Made by a program: the position numbers and the translations under genes
Shown here: piece after piece, positions 39,741 to 48,299 of the stretch
How positions within the stretch are numbered: the stretch's first letter is position 1
Layout of the letters: every line of letters starts with the position of its first letter
From: Massilia putida
GTDB lineage: Bacteria; Pseudomonadota; Gammaproteobacteria; Burkholderiales; Burkholderiaceae_D
NCBI RefSeq assembly: GCF_001941825.1
Contig: NZ_CP019038.1
Span: forward strand, 4,030,001-4,094,000
Length of the DNA: 64,000 bases
Direction of reading: 5' to 3'
Notes under the pieces: model-generated
Database searches by the model: none
What the model saw: only the letters and a program-made list of their open reading frames with translations
What the model was told of the DNA's origin: nothing

Positions 39741-41558
39741 ATGCCAGCACCTGACACTACCCACGTGCGCGCCGAGCGCCTTGCCCGGCTGCGCGCCGCG
39801 ATGGCGCGCCACCACGTCGACGCCTTCATCGTGCCGTCCGCCGATCCGCACCTGTCCGAATACCTGCCCGGCCGTTGGAAAGGCCGCGAGTGGCTGTCCG
39901 GCTTCACGGGCTCCGTCGGCACGTTCATCGCCACGAACGACTTCGCCGGCGTCTGGACGGATGGCCGCTATTACACGCAGGCGGAGCAGGAATTGGCCGG
40001 CACGGCAATCCAGCTGATGAAGATCCCGTCCGGCGCGAGCCTGCTGCATATCGACTGGCTGGCGGAGAACATGGACGAAGGCCGGACCGTCGCCGTCGAC
40101 GCGCGCGTGCTGGGCTTGTCCGTCGCGCGTCTGCTCGGTGATGCGCTCGCCGCGCGCGGTGTGAAGCTGCGCACCGACCTCGACCTGCTCGACGAGATCT
40201 GGACCGACCGCCCGGGTCTCCCGCCCGAGCCGGTCTACGAACACGTGGCGCCGTACGCCGTGCTCGCTCGCGCCGATAAACTGCACGCGACGCGCAATGC
40301 GATGGCGAAGCTGGGCGGCGAACGTCATTTCATCTCGACCCTCGACGACATCGCCTACCTGTTCAACCTGCGCGGCGCGGACGTCAGCTTCAATCCCGTG
40401 TTCCTCGCGCACGCGCTCGTGGAATCGACCGGCGCCACGCTGTTCGTCGCCGACGGCAAGATCGATGCAAGCCTGCGCGCGCGCCTCGAGCAGGATGGGG
40501 TGCGTGTCGCGCCGTACGACCAGGCGCAGCAAGCGCTGGCCGCGCTGCCGGCCGACAGCAGCCTGCTGATCGACCCGCGCCGCGTCACGGCCGGCATGCG
40601 CGCCGCCGTGCCGGCGCACGTGCGCGTCGTCGAAGCCATCAATCCGACGACGTTTGCGAAATCGCGCAAGCTCGAAGCCGAGATGGACCACGTGCGCGAC
40701 ACGATGGAACAGGACGGCGCCGCCCTGTGCGAATTTTTCGCGGAGCTCGAAGCGACGCTGGCGGATGCCGACCGCGCGCCGCTGAACGAGGTCCACATCG
40801 ACGAACGGATCACGGCGGCACGCGCGCGCCGTCCCGGCTTCATCAGCCCCAGCTTCGGCACCATCGCCGGCTTCAATGCCAACGGCGCGATCATGCATTA
40901 TCGGGCCGCGCCGGAGCACTGCGCCGTGATCGAAGGCGACGGCCTGCTTCTGATCGACTCCGGCGGCCAGTACCTGGGCGGCACGACGGACATCACGCGC
41001 GTCGTCCCCGTCGGCACGCCGTCCAGTGCCCAAAAGCGCGATTTCACGCTGGTGCTGAAAGGGATGATCGCCCTGTCCGTCGCGCGCTTCCCGCGCGGGA
41101 CGAAAGGCCCGATGCTCGATGCGCTGGCGCGCGCCCCGATCTGGGCCGCCGGCATCGACTACGGCCACGGCACCGGCCACGGCGTCGGCTACTTCCTTAA
41201 CGTGCACGAGGGCCCGCAAGTGATCTCGCCGTCCGCACCGCCGGAGCCGCATACGGCGCTGGAACCGGGCATGATCACGTCGAACGAGCCGGGCATCTAT
41301 CGTCCGGGCCAGTGGGGCATCCGCATCGAGAACCTCGTGCTGACGCGCGTCGTGGGCGACGAAGGCTTCGGCGAATTCCTCGGCTTCGAAACGTTGACCC
41401 TGTGTCCGATCGACACCCGCTGCATCGACCTGTCGCTGATGCGCGGCGACGAGGTCGCGTGGCTCAACGATTACCACCGCAGCGTGCGCGCGCGCCTGCT
41501 GCCGCACGTGAGCGGCGCCGCGCGCGACTGGCTCGAACTGCGTACCAAGGAGATCTGA
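39741..41558 (+). CDS. Aminopeptidase P family protein (Xaa-Pro aminopeptidase, long type)
   Basis: Metallopeptidase removing N-terminal residues before proline, 605 residues, longer than E. coli PepP and resembling the three-domain type. Two creatinase-like N-terminal domains (~1-300) precede the M24 catalytic domain: LLLIDSGGQYLGGTTDITR (two metal Asp), GHGTGHGVGYFLNVHEGPQ (metal His) and MITSNEPGIYRPGQWGIRIE (metal Glu). The first gene of a run of same-strand genes spaced by only a few bases. Confidence 0.93.
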   Translation: MPAPDTTHVRAERLARLRAAMARHHVDAFIVPSADPHLSEYLPGRWKGREWLSGFTGSVGTFIATNDFAGVWTDGRYYTQAEQELAGTAIQLMKIPSGASLLHIDWLAENMDEGRTVAVDARVLGLSVARLLGDALAARGVKLRTDLDLLDEIWTDRPGLPPEPVYEHVAPYAVLARADKLHATRNAMAKLGGERHFISTLDDIAYLFNLRGADVSFNPVFLAHALVESTGATLFVADGKIDASLRARLEQDGVRVAPYDQAQQALAALPADSSLLIDPRRVTAGMRAAVPAHVRVVEAINPTTFAKSRKLEAEMDHVRDTMEQDGAALCEFFAELEATLADADRAPLNEVHIDERITAARARRPGFISPSFGTIAGFNANGAIMHYRAAPEHCAVIEGDGLLLIDSGGQYLGGTTDITRVVPVGTPSSAQKRDFTLVLKGMIALSVARFPRGTKGPMLDALARAPIWAAGIDYGHGTGHGVGYFLNVHEGPQVISPSAPPEPHTALEPGMITSNEPGIYRPGQWGIRIENLVLTRVVGDEGFGEFLGFETLTLCPIDTRCIDLSLMRGDEVAWLNDYHRSVRARLLPHVSGAARDWLELRTKEI

Positions 41559-41559
41559 T

Positions 41560-41820
41560 ATGGCGGGAGCACGTTCCACCCGCGCCAGCGCCGCCGTCGA
41601 GCGTCTGAAACGGCGCACCGGCGTGACGTCGTACTCGATGGCGCGTACCGGCGATGGCCACTTCTTCCTGTCCGAGAAACCGGGCGCGCCGCCGCTGTGC
41701 GCGCCGCTCGAACTGGACGACTTCGTGGCGTTCGTCAACGGCCTCGGTCCGCAAGAGGTCAAACGCATCAGCAAGCACGACGTCGAATTCGAAAAACAGC
41801 TCGTCAGGAAAAAACCTTGA
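41560..41820 (+). CDS. Conserved small hypothetical protein
   Basis: Protein of 86 residues that I do not recognise. It is basic, without signal peptide or membrane segment, and has a compact mixed sequence (GVTSYSMARTGDGHFFLSEK; LDDFVAFVNGLGPQEVKRIS). It begins one base after the aminopeptidase stop and its own stop overlaps the TTG start of the MgtC/SapB gene, so it is part of that operon and is most likely real. Confidence 0.72.
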   Translation: MAGARSTRASAAVERLKRRTGVTSYSMARTGDGHFFLSEKPGAPPLCAPLELDDFVAFVNGLGPQEVKRISKHDVEFEKQLVRKKP

Positions 41821-42590
41821 CGGCTCCCGTATCGAACGACCTGGTCCTGACGCTGCCCGACCTGATCGGCGCGTACTGGTCGCAGGCGGAACTGGCCACG
41901 AATGCGCTGATCCTGTTGAACCTGGCGGGCGCGTTGGCGCTGGGTCTGATGGTCGGCTACGAGCGTTCCTACCACGGCCGCGCGGCGGGCATGCGCACGT
42001 ATGGCCTCGTGTGCATGGCGTCGTGCGCGCTGACCATCGTCGCCGGCTATCCGAGCCACTGGTTCGGCGGGCACGGGTCGTCCGTGGCGCTCGTCGATCC
42101 GACGCGCGTGATCCAGGGCGTCGTGACGGGCATCGGCTTCCTCGGCGCCGGCGTGATCATGCGCTCGGGTTTCAACATCAGCGGCCTGACGACGGCGGCG
42201 TCGATCTGGTCGTCGTCCGTGATCGGCATCCTCGTCGGCCTCGGTTTCTACATGGCCGCGATGGGGCTCGCGTTCTTCTCCGCGATGATCATGATCTACC
42301 TGAACAAGGCGGTCGGGATGCTGCCGTCGCGCCACGCGGTGGCCGTCACGCTGCACTTCAAACCCGGCGTCTATCCGCAGGAAGAGACGTTGCGCCGCGC
42401 GGCGCTGGAACGCGGCTACGAAATCGCCGGCGGCTCGCTTACCATCTCCAGCGAGAAGGGCTGCCAGGAATGGCATTTCGTCGCGCTGGAACTGGCCGGC
42501 AAGCCGGGCGCGCCGCTGTCGCTGCTCGCCAGCGAACTGTCGACGTTCGAGGGCGTGGACGGCTTCCAGCTTTCGCACGCACGCAACTGA
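41817..42590 (+). CDS. MgtC/SapB-family membrane protein
   Basis: Protein of 257 residues: four to five N-terminal membrane segments with the family signatures ALGLMVGYERSYHGRAAGMR and GIGFLGAGVIMRSGFNISGL, then a soluble C-terminal domain. Family members modulate Mg2+ or ATP synthase-linked physiology, but the role here is unknown. Start: no ATG fits; TTG 41817 overlaps the preceding stop (TTGA) and follows an aggaaaa site. Confidence 0.87.
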   Translation: MTAPVSNDLVLTLPDLIGAYWSQAELATNALILLNLAGALALGLMVGYERSYHGRAAGMRTYGLVCMASCALTIVAGYPSHWFGGHGSSVALVDPTRVIQGVVTGIGFLGAGVIMRSGFNISGLTTAASIWSSSVIGILVGLGFYMAAMGLAFFSAMIMIYLNKAVGMLPSRHAVAVTLHFKPGVYPQEETLRRAALERGYEIAGGSLTISSEKGCQEWHFVALELAGKPGAPLSLLASELSTFEGVDGFQLSHARN

Positions 42591-42610
42591 CAAGGACAAC
42601 AGAGGAACAC

Positions 42611-43189
42611 ATGACACCCCAGGACGTTCTCGATTTCTGGTTCGGCGCACCGGGCAGCGCGGAGGCGGGTAAGCCGCGCCGCGAATGGTTCGTCAAGAAG
42701 GATACATTCGACGATATCATCCGCGACCGCTTCGGCGCGACGATCGATCAGGCGCTGGCCGGCGGCCTGCGCGAGTGGGATGGGCAAGGACCGCAAGGCC
42801 TGCTGGCCCGCATCCTCGTGCTCGACCAGTTCACCCGCAACGCCTACCGCAACACGCCGCAGTCGTTCGCCGGCGATGCTCTCGCGCTGGCCGCCGCGCG
42901 CACCCTCGTCGACAGCGGCGCCGACCGGGAGCTTCCACCGCTGCAGCGCGCCTTCGCCTACATGCCGTTCGAGCACGCCGAGGACGCGTACATGCAGGAG
43001 CGCGCCGTCGAACTGTTCGGCGTGCTGGCGGCCGGACACCCGGGCTTCGACGAGATGCTCGATTACGCGCACCGCCACCGCGGCGTGATCGCGCGCTTCG
43101 GCCGCTTCCCACACCGTAACGCCATCCTCGGGCGCGCGTCGACGCCGGAAGAAGAGGAATTCCTGCGCCAGCCGGGTTCCCGTTTCTGA
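42611..43189 (+). CDS. DUF924 family protein
   Basis: Helical protein of 192 residues with the family signatures VLDFWFGAPG, LARILVLDQFTRNAYR, AFAYMPFEHAEDAYMQ and FGRFPHRNAILGRASTPEEE. Function unknown; the fold is TPR-like. ATG 42611 follows aggaac. Its last base is shared with the start of the next gene. Confidence 0.9.
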   Translation: MTPQDVLDFWFGAPGSAEAGKPRREWFVKKDTFDDIIRDRFGATIDQALAGGLREWDGQGPQGLLARILVLDQFTRNAYRNTPQSFAGDALALAAARTLVDSGADRELPPLQRAFAYMPFEHAEDAYMQERAVELFGVLAAGHPGFDEMLDYAHRHRGVIARFGRFPHRNAILGRASTPEEEEFLRQPGSRF

Positions 43190-44046
43190 TGCCGACCCTG
43201 AACATCGTCGGCGCGGGCCATGTGGGGCGCGTCCTCGGCAGGTTGTTCGCGGCGCGCGGCGTATTCACTGTCCAAGATGTGCAAACGCGCGGCATCGACA
43301 GCGCGCGCGACGCCGTCGCCTTCATCGGTGCCGGCGCACCCGTCGACGGCGCCGTGCGGCCGGCCGACGTGTGGATGCTGGCCGTGGCGGACGATGCCAT
43401 CGGACCGGTCGCCGCCGCGCTGGCGCAATCGGCACCGGTGGACGGCGCCGTCGTATTCCACTGCAGCGGCGCGAAGGCGTCGAGCGAACTGGATGCGCTG
43501 CGCCGCGCGGGCGCCCTGGTCGCGAGCGTGCATCCGGTGCGCAGCTTCGCCGACCCGGCGGCGGTCGCGGCGGCGTTCGACGGCACGTTCTGCGGCGTGG
43601 AGGGCGATGCCGCCGCGCTGGCGGTTCTGCTGCCTGCGTTCGAGGCGATCGGCGCGCGGCCCGTGCAAATCGACCCGGCCGCCAAGACCGTGTATCACGC
43701 GGCCGCCGTGTTCGCGTCGAACTACCTGGTCACCGTCATGGACGCGGCGCTGCGCGCCTACCAGGCCGCCGGCATCCCGGCCGACGTGGCGCGCGAACTG
43801 GCGCGGCCGCTCGCGACCGAAACGTTATCGAATGTGCTGCGACTGGGGCCGGAAGCGGCGCTGTCCGGGCCGATCGCACGCGGCGACGCGGCGACGGTGG
43901 CGCGCCAGCACGCGGCCGTCGCGGCCTGGGATGGCCCGACGGGAACCTTGTACGACGCGCTCGCCACGGCGACGTGGGACCTGGCCCGGCGCAAGTGGAC
44001 TTTCGATTCCCCGGGTTTTACATCACTGAACATCGGACTTACCTGA
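43189..44046 (+). CDS. Rossmann-like / DUF2520 oxidoreductase
   Basis: Protein of 285 residues with an N-terminal NAD(P)-binding motif NIVGAGHVGRVLGRLF, a middle HCSGAKASSELDALRRAG block and the C-terminal DUF2520 helical domain. It resembles 6-phosphogluconate/ketopantoate-type dehydrogenases; substrate unknown. Coupled to DUF924 by one overlapping base. The final residues FTSLNIGLT do not look like the family's usual end and run into a foreign-looking PEP-CTERM remnant. Confidence 0.86.
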   Translation: MPTLNIVGAGHVGRVLGRLFAARGVFTVQDVQTRGIDSARDAVAFIGAGAPVDGAVRPADVWMLAVADDAIGPVAAALAQSAPVDGAVVFHCSGAKASSELDALRRAGALVASVHPVRSFADPAAVAAAFDGTFCGVEGDAAALAVLLPAFEAIGARPVQIDPAAKTVYHAAAVFASNYLVTVMDAALRAYQAAGIPADVARELARPLATETLSNVLRLGPEAALSGPIARGDAATVARQHAAVAAWDGPTGTLYDALATATWDLARRKWTFDSPGFTSLNIGLT

Positions 44047-44047
44047 T

Positions 44048-44294
44048 CGAGTTCTCATTCGACGGATTGTCGAACCAGAATTTCATGTATAACAATCGAA
44101 ACGGGCCTTGGGATCAAGGCGTCTACCGTGGACTGGAAGGCATGCAAGGGCAAGCTTTCAGCAACAATTACGGCGTACCGGCTATTCGCGTGCATGGCGC
44201 TGGCTCGGCGAATGATGTGCCGGAACCCGCCTCGCTCGCGTTGATCGGTGCCGGTGTGCTGGCGCTGGGTTTGCGCCGCCGCGCTGACAAGTAG
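44048..44294 (+). pseudogene. Remnant of a PEP-CTERM exosortase substrate
   Basis: In the frame LIEFSFDGLSNQNFMYNNRN ... this stretch encodes the C-terminal ~80 residues of a secreted protein that ends in a textbook PEP-CTERM tail: NDVPEPASLALIGAGVLALG followed by LRRRADK. The signal peptide and the rest of the protein are missing, and the frame continues upstream only as a shadow of DUF2520. So the 5' part was deleted. A terminator follows. Confidence 0.78.
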
Positions 44295-44328
44295 ATCGGC
44301 TTTATTGCGCCATCCGATGTCATGTTGT

Positions 44329-44363
44329 AAAAAGCCTGTCTGTAGAAACAGATGGGCTTTTTG
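44329..44363 (+). terminator. Rho-independent terminator
   Basis: Outer arms AAAAAGCC (44329-44336) and GGCTTTTT (44355-44362) with an inner TCTGT/ACAGA stem. It probably belonged to the PEP-CTERM gene and now ends the aminopeptidase-DUF2520 unit. Confidence 0.75.
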
Positions 44364-44380
44364 TTGTGATGGAGAACACG

Positions 44381-44758
44381 ATGGTTTTGACCGCATGGGC
44401 GACCTTGGCCGCACTCGGCGTCTATTTCTGGACGGGCGTGATGGCCGGCTGGGCGAGAAACAAATACAAGGTGCCGGCGCCCTCGATGGAGGGGCCGCTG
44501 CCGTTCCAGAGCTTTCAACGCGTGCAGGCGAACACGTTGGAACAATTGCCGCTCGTGCTGGCCCCGCTGTGGCTGTGCGGCCACTACCTGGGCGACCGCT
44601 GGGCGGCCGCGGGCGGGCTGCTGTGGTGCGCCGGGCGGATCCTGTATGCGTTGGGCTATTACCGCGATCCGAGCAAGCGCGAGCTGGGCTTCATCGTCGG
44701 CATGGTGGCGTGCGGCGCGCTCGTGGCCGGCAGTGCGATCGGGCTGTTGTCACAATGA
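44381..44758 (+). CDS. MAPEG family membrane protein
   Basis: Protein of 125 residues with four hydrophobic segments. The conserved motif FQRVQANTLEQLPLVLAPLW (Arg, Asn and Glu facing the membrane) and GRILYALGYYRDPSKRELGF are typical of membrane-associated eicosanoid/glutathione metabolism proteins. ATG 44381 is chosen because ggag lies six bases upstream; GTG/ATG at 44366-44369 would add five or four residues. Confidence 0.88.
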   Translation: MVLTAWATLAALGVYFWTGVMAGWARNKYKVPAPSMEGPLPFQSFQRVQANTLEQLPLVLAPLWLCGHYLGDRWAAAGGLLWCAGRILYALGYYRDPSKRELGFIVGMVACGALVAGSAIGLLSQ

Positions 44759-44895
44759 GTTCACAGTGAGCTGTTGCAGTAGAGCAAAATCTCGAAAACC
44801 ATTCGTCGACAAAGTTCCCATACTGCAATAAGCTGTGTCTGATTTCAATTTATTGAATGGCGGCCCCGATGCCGCCATGCGTGGAGGAAGACAGC

Positions 44896-45258
44896 ATGCT
44901 GTTCCTGAAAAGCACCAGTGTCACGAAGGCACCCGGCATTTACGAAGTCGACGTGGCAGCAAAACCGCCCGGCAAGACGTTTGGCGTGTTCATGGCTACC
45001 GATCCCGACAATCCGCCGCAGGCCGTGCTGACCGCTCTGGCCGAGCTCGGGTTCGAGAACATCTACCAGCAGACCTATACCCACAAGGACAAGGGCAAGG
45101 TGCTCGACCTGCATTTCCAGAAGAACGGCACCGATCTGTTCAACGGCTGGAAATCGGACGAGTGCGCCGCCAACCTGGCCGCGATCGACACCCTGTTCGG
45201 CAACGTCGGCATCAAGATCACGCCGCGCGTGATGAGCCTGGCCGAAGCCTACGCCTGA
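44896..45258 (+). CDS. Hypothetical protein
   Basis: Protein of 120 residues that I do not recognise. No signal peptide or membrane segment. It begins MLFLKSTSVTKAPGIYEVDV and has a balanced soluble composition with two Trp/Cys positions (NGWKSDECAANL). ATG 44896 follows a strong ggaggaag site. Alone, convergent with the next gene. Confidence 0.7.
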   Translation: MLFLKSTSVTKAPGIYEVDVAAKPPGKTFGVFMATDPDNPPQAVLTALAELGFENIYQQTYTHKDKGKVLDLHFQKNGTDLFNGWKSDECAANLAAIDTLFGNVGIKITPRVMSLAEAYA

Positions 45259-45264
45259 TCCGGG

Positions 45265-45843
45265 TCACCCCTTCACCTCGACGTGATACAACGCCCACGG
45301 GCAGGCGGCGAAGCGCTGCGGCAACGGCAGCGCCGCCATCTCCGGTACCCGGTCGGCGTCGTACACGGCCCATAGCGGTCCCAGACCTCCCAGCGGCATC
45401 GGATTGCCGTCGACGTGCGTCGCGACGATGAAACGTCGCGCGCGCGCCTGGGCGACCGGCAATTCGACGTTGTAACCGTCCACGGCGCGCAGCACCAGCA
45501 CCCCCTTGTCGTGCAGCGTGGCGCCGGCGCGCGCCAGCACGTCCGTCAGCAGCGGACCGCGCAGCGTGTGCGGCTTGCGGTCGTATTCCAGCGTCGGACG
45601 GATTGTCTGTTGCGGCAGGGTCATTAAGCTGGGGTAATCGAAGGCCCAGGCTGTCGTGAACGTGACCTGGTGCTTGTGCATCATCTGGTCCAGCGCCGGG
45701 TCGAGCGGCCCGCGATTGCTGTGCGCGATGGCGCCGGTGACCGTCAGCAGCGCCGGGCCGCGCTCGGCCGGCTGGGCAGCATGCGCGGCGATGGGAAAGG
45801 CACCCGCGACCGCCGCGGTACCGAGGAACTGGCGTTTGTTCAT
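45265..45843 (-). CDS. Molybdopterin-dependent oxidoreductase-like protein, exported
   Basis: Protein of 192 residues with an N-terminal export signal (MNKRQFLGTAAVAGAFPIAA, cleavage near AHA/AQP). The body (LRGPLLTDVLARAGATLHDK, VDGYNVELPVAQARARRFIV, GGLGPLWAVYDADRVPE) matches the short proteins annotated as oxidoreductase molybdopterin-binding domain. The Mo-ligating Cys of true sulfite-oxidase-type enzymes is absent, so it probably does not bind molybdenum cofactor. Function unknown. Confidence 0.75.
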   Translation of the reverse strand: MNKRQFLGTAAVAGAFPIAAHAAQPAERGPALLTVTGAIAHSNRGPLDPALDQMMHKHQVTFTTAWAFDYPSLMTLPQQTIRPTLEYDRKPHTLRGPLLTDVLARAGATLHDKGVLVLRAVDGYNVELPVAQARARRFIVATHVDGNPMPLGGLGPLWAVYDADRVPEMAALPLPQRFAACPWALYHVEVKG

Positions 45844-45892
45844 GAGAAAATGTCTGGTCGATCAGATTCCGCCATCATAGCAATATTGTCGA

Positions 45893-46489
45893 ATGGACTT
45901 GTTTTCCACAGCCATGGATTTGGTAAGCATCCCTATCGAGGATGGCGAGCTGTCCATGCTGGCCCAGCTTCCCATGACGATCAGCAATGCCGAGATCCTC
46001 GCGCGTTTGGTGGATGAGACGCCGTGGCGCGCCGACACCGTCGTTGTGTACGGCAAGCGCTATCTGCAGCCCCGCCTGACGGCCTGGTATGGCGAGGCCA
46101 GCTATACATATTCCGGCCTGACGCTGCAACCGCTGCCGCTGACCCCGCTGCTGGAAGCGCTGCGCGCGGCGGTCGAGCAGGCGACGGGCCGGCGCTACAA
46201 CAGCGTGCTGCTGAATTACTACCGCGACGGCGCCGACAGCATGGGCATGCACAGCGACGACGAACCGGAGCTGGGCCCGCAGCCCGCCATCGCCTCGCTC
46301 AGCTATGGCGCCACCCGCACCTTCATCCTGCGCCACAAGACGAATAAGCGCACCGTCAAGCTCGACCTGACAGATGGCAGCCTGCTGTTGATGGCCGGCA
46401 CCCTGCAGGCACACTGGCGGCACGGCATCAACAAGACGGCCAAACTGGTTGGACCACGGCTCAACTTAACTTTTCGTTTCGTGAGCTAA
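45893..46489 (+). CDS. AlkB-like 2-oxoglutarate/Fe(II) dioxygenase
   Basis: Oxidative demethylase of 198 residues, closest in form to the ALKBH2/3 type that repairs alkylated DNA. Fe ligands are His and Asp in MGMHSDDEPELG and the distal His in AHWRHGINKT; the 2-oxoglutarate Arg is in RLNLTFRF. The substrate-loop motif LLNYYRDGADSMGMHSDDE is intact. Confidence 0.9.
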   Translation: MDLFSTAMDLVSIPIEDGELSMLAQLPMTISNAEILARLVDETPWRADTVVVYGKRYLQPRLTAWYGEASYTYSGLTLQPLPLTPLLEALRAAVEQATGRRYNSVLLNYYRDGADSMGMHSDDEPELGPQPAIASLSYGATRTFILRHKTNKRTVKLDLTDGSLLLMAGTLQAHWRHGINKTAKLVGPRLNLTFRFVS

Positions 46490-46668
46490 ACCTAAGTTAT
46501 CTGACCTCAATTTTCGTTAAAACATTACTGAATTTAAGGTCATTAAGTTACATTCGATTACAAGTCTTACGAGTTCAGCAAGGACTTCACCATTTTGCGG
46601 TGCTATCTTGACCACATCGCGATTCACTGGAATTGCGAACCAGTCAAACAAAGCAAAGGAATCCGCAT

Positions 46669-47244
46669 ATGAAAAAGCTTATCGTTGCACTGATCGCAGG
46701 TACTGCCGCCATGGGCGCGGCCCAAGCCCAAACCACCCAGACCCAACCGCGCGCCTATGTGGGCGTCGGCATCGCCACGGCGGACCACGAGAATTCGTCG
46801 GTCGGTGGTCTGAGCAATTTCAGCAGCGACGGCTACAAGGCCTCGGGCAAGATTTTCGGTGGTTATGAATTCGACCAGAATTGGGGTGCTGAAGCGGGCT
46901 ACACCGATTTCCGCAATTCCAATTTCAACTACAGTAACAACGGCACGAACGCGAGCGGCCGCACGAAGGGCTCCAGCTACTATATCGCCGGCAAGTACAA
47001 CATGCCGGTGAACGACCAGTTCGCCGTGTACGGCAAGCTGGGCCTGCAGCACAGCGAGCGCAAGCTGGAAAGTGCCGCCCTGAACCTCAAGAACACCGAC
47101 ACCGGCGCCTATGGCGCCGTCGGCGTGCAGTACAACCTCAACCAGCAGGTTGCGCTGACCGCCGAGTATGAGCGCTACGGCAAGAGCAAGGATTTCGGCG
47201 CCAAGGCCGACGTCTGGACCGTGGGTGCACGCTATAGCTTCTAA
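46669..47244 (+). CDS. Outer-membrane beta-barrel protein (OmpA/opacity-like)
   Basis: Protein of 191 residues: signal peptide MKKLIVALIAGTAAMGAAQA, then alternating amphipathic strands (YVGVGIATADHE, KIFGGYEFDQNWGAEAGYTD, YYIAGKYNMPVNDQFAVYGK) ending in Phe (VGARYSF), as outer-membrane barrels do. It would form an eight-strand barrel. ATG 46669 follows aaagga. Low-Cys, Asn/Ser-rich loops. A strong terminator follows. Role not predictable. Confidence 0.85.
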   Translation: MKKLIVALIAGTAAMGAAQAQTTQTQPRAYVGVGIATADHENSSVGGLSNFSSDGYKASGKIFGGYEFDQNWGAEAGYTDFRNSNFNYSNNGTNASGRTKGSSYYIAGKYNMPVNDQFAVYGKLGLQHSERKLESAALNLKNTDTGAYGAVGVQYNLNQQVALTAEYERYGKSKDFGAKADVWTVGARYSF

Positions 47245-47264
47245 GCGTCTCCGGTTTCACTTCA

Positions 47265-47290
47265 AAAAAAGGGCCTGCGGGCCCTTTTTT
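47265..47290 (+). terminator. Terminator of the barrel gene
   Basis: AAAAAAGGGCC (47265-47275) and GGCCCTTTTTT (47280-47290) around a four-base loop. Confidence 0.9.
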
Positions 47291-47301
47291 AATTGCTCGG
47301 C

Positions 47302-47461
47302 AATTCGGGGTCAGAGCCCTTATTTGGGCAATTTTTCAATGACAACGCTTCCCCGATGGGTACCCACGATATCGATATGGACAAGCGGAACGGTACCGGC
47401 CAGCTGAACGAGCTTACTGCAAAGATCGTGCACTAAAAAGGGCTCTGACCCCGGATTTTTG
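47302..47461. repeat. GGGGTCAGA-family element with inverted ends, overlapping the RAYT 3' end
   Basis: Left end aattcggggtcagagccctt (from 47304) and right end aaaagggctctgaccccgg (47436-47454) are inverted copies, separated by about 110 bases without other features. The right end forms the last codons of the transposase gene. Related to the elements at 19194, 26768 and 58063. Confidence 0.85.
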
Positions 47462-48005
47462 CCGGCTGGCCCGCCGGCCACATCCATGGCGGCGGCGCGA
47501 GCGGCAGGGCGGGCGGCGTGAAGCCCGCGGCGAGGAACCGGTGCAGCGACGACCACGGCCATTCCGCCGGATGCTGGCAAAAGCCGTGGCGCATCGGATT
47601 GCTGTGCACGTAGTCGATCAGGCTCGCATATTCCTCGTCGTCGCCCACGCGATAGTCGCGGTAATGGCGTTCCCAGATGGTGCCGTCGCCCGTGCCGGCA
47701 TCGCCCTTGGTCCTCGCGCCGCCCGGCAGGCAGGCTTTATGCAAAGCCTTGGAAAAGGCGATCTTGACGGCGCGCCAGCGCGACGCGCAGTCGTGGTCGC
47801 CCGGCGGCAGGGTCCAGATCGCGTGCGCGTGGTTCGGCAGCACGACCCAGGCATCGACGTGGAACGGCTTGCGGATGCGCGCCTGGCGCATTGCCTCGCC
47901 GAATGCCGAGAAATGGTCCGTGAGTAAGGTGCTGTCCCGATCCAGCAGACGCACCGTGAAGAAAAAAGTCCCGCCCGGGACCCGGTTGTCGCGGTAGTTT
48001 GTCAT
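47433..48005 (-). CDS. REP-associated tyrosine transposase (RAYT, Y1 type)
   Basis: Single-domain Y1 transposase-like protein of 190 residues. The HUH motif is LPNHAHAIWTLP and the catalytic Tyr lies in the family block LIDYVHSNPMRHG, preceded by WERHYRDYRV. RAYTs are domesticated relatives of IS200/IS605 enzymes that act on flanking palindromic repeats. ATG 48005 matches the family start (MTNYRDNRVPGGTFFFTVRL). The final residues KIRGQSPF are encoded by the GGGGTCAGA repeat itself, and the stop lies within its A-run. Confidence 0.92.
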   Translation of the reverse strand: MTNYRDNRVPGGTFFFTVRLLDRDSTLLTDHFSAFGEAMRQARIRKPFHVDAWVVLPNHAHAIWTLPPGDHDCASRWRAVKIAFSKALHKACLPGGARTKGDAGTGDGTIWERHYRDYRVGDDEEYASLIDYVHSNPMRHGFCQHPAEWPWSSLHRFLAAGFTPPALPLAPPPWMWPAGQPAKIRGQSPF

Positions 48006-48264
48006 GAACGTAATCTGCCAAGCGGCGCAGCCATGCCGTGTCGATCTGGCGCAAACGCGCACGAGTTGAAGAACCTCAACCACACCGATTCTACCCACGA
48101 TGCCAGTTTGACGACGATCCATTTCCGTGCATTACGCGGTATGGTCGATGTGGCAAATCTAATGTTTTGACACCGTTTGGCGCCGTTCGTGCGCTGTCCA
48201 TAATTTTTTTTCAATTCGCCTGAACTTTTCCGCCATGGCCGGTATTAACCGGACGATTTCCGTA

Positions 48265-48284
48265 GTAGCAACTGCTACCGGTAG
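48265..48284. promoter_or_regulatory. Overlapping palindromes before the redox operon
   Basis: GTAGC-aact-GCTAC (48265-48278) overlaps the perfect palindrome CTACCGGTAG (48275-48284), 16 bases before the first start codon of the operon. Possible operator. The rest of 48006-48299 shows only a T-run near 48202-48210 and no gene. Confidence 0.35.
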
Positions 48285-48299
48285 CCGTTCGGGTGCCCT

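Noticed and set aside
39621..42650. Open frame of 1009 codons on the minus strand opposite the aminopeptidase and MgtC genes
   Set aside because: Same reason: a mirror of strong coding on the other strand, without start signals or known domains.
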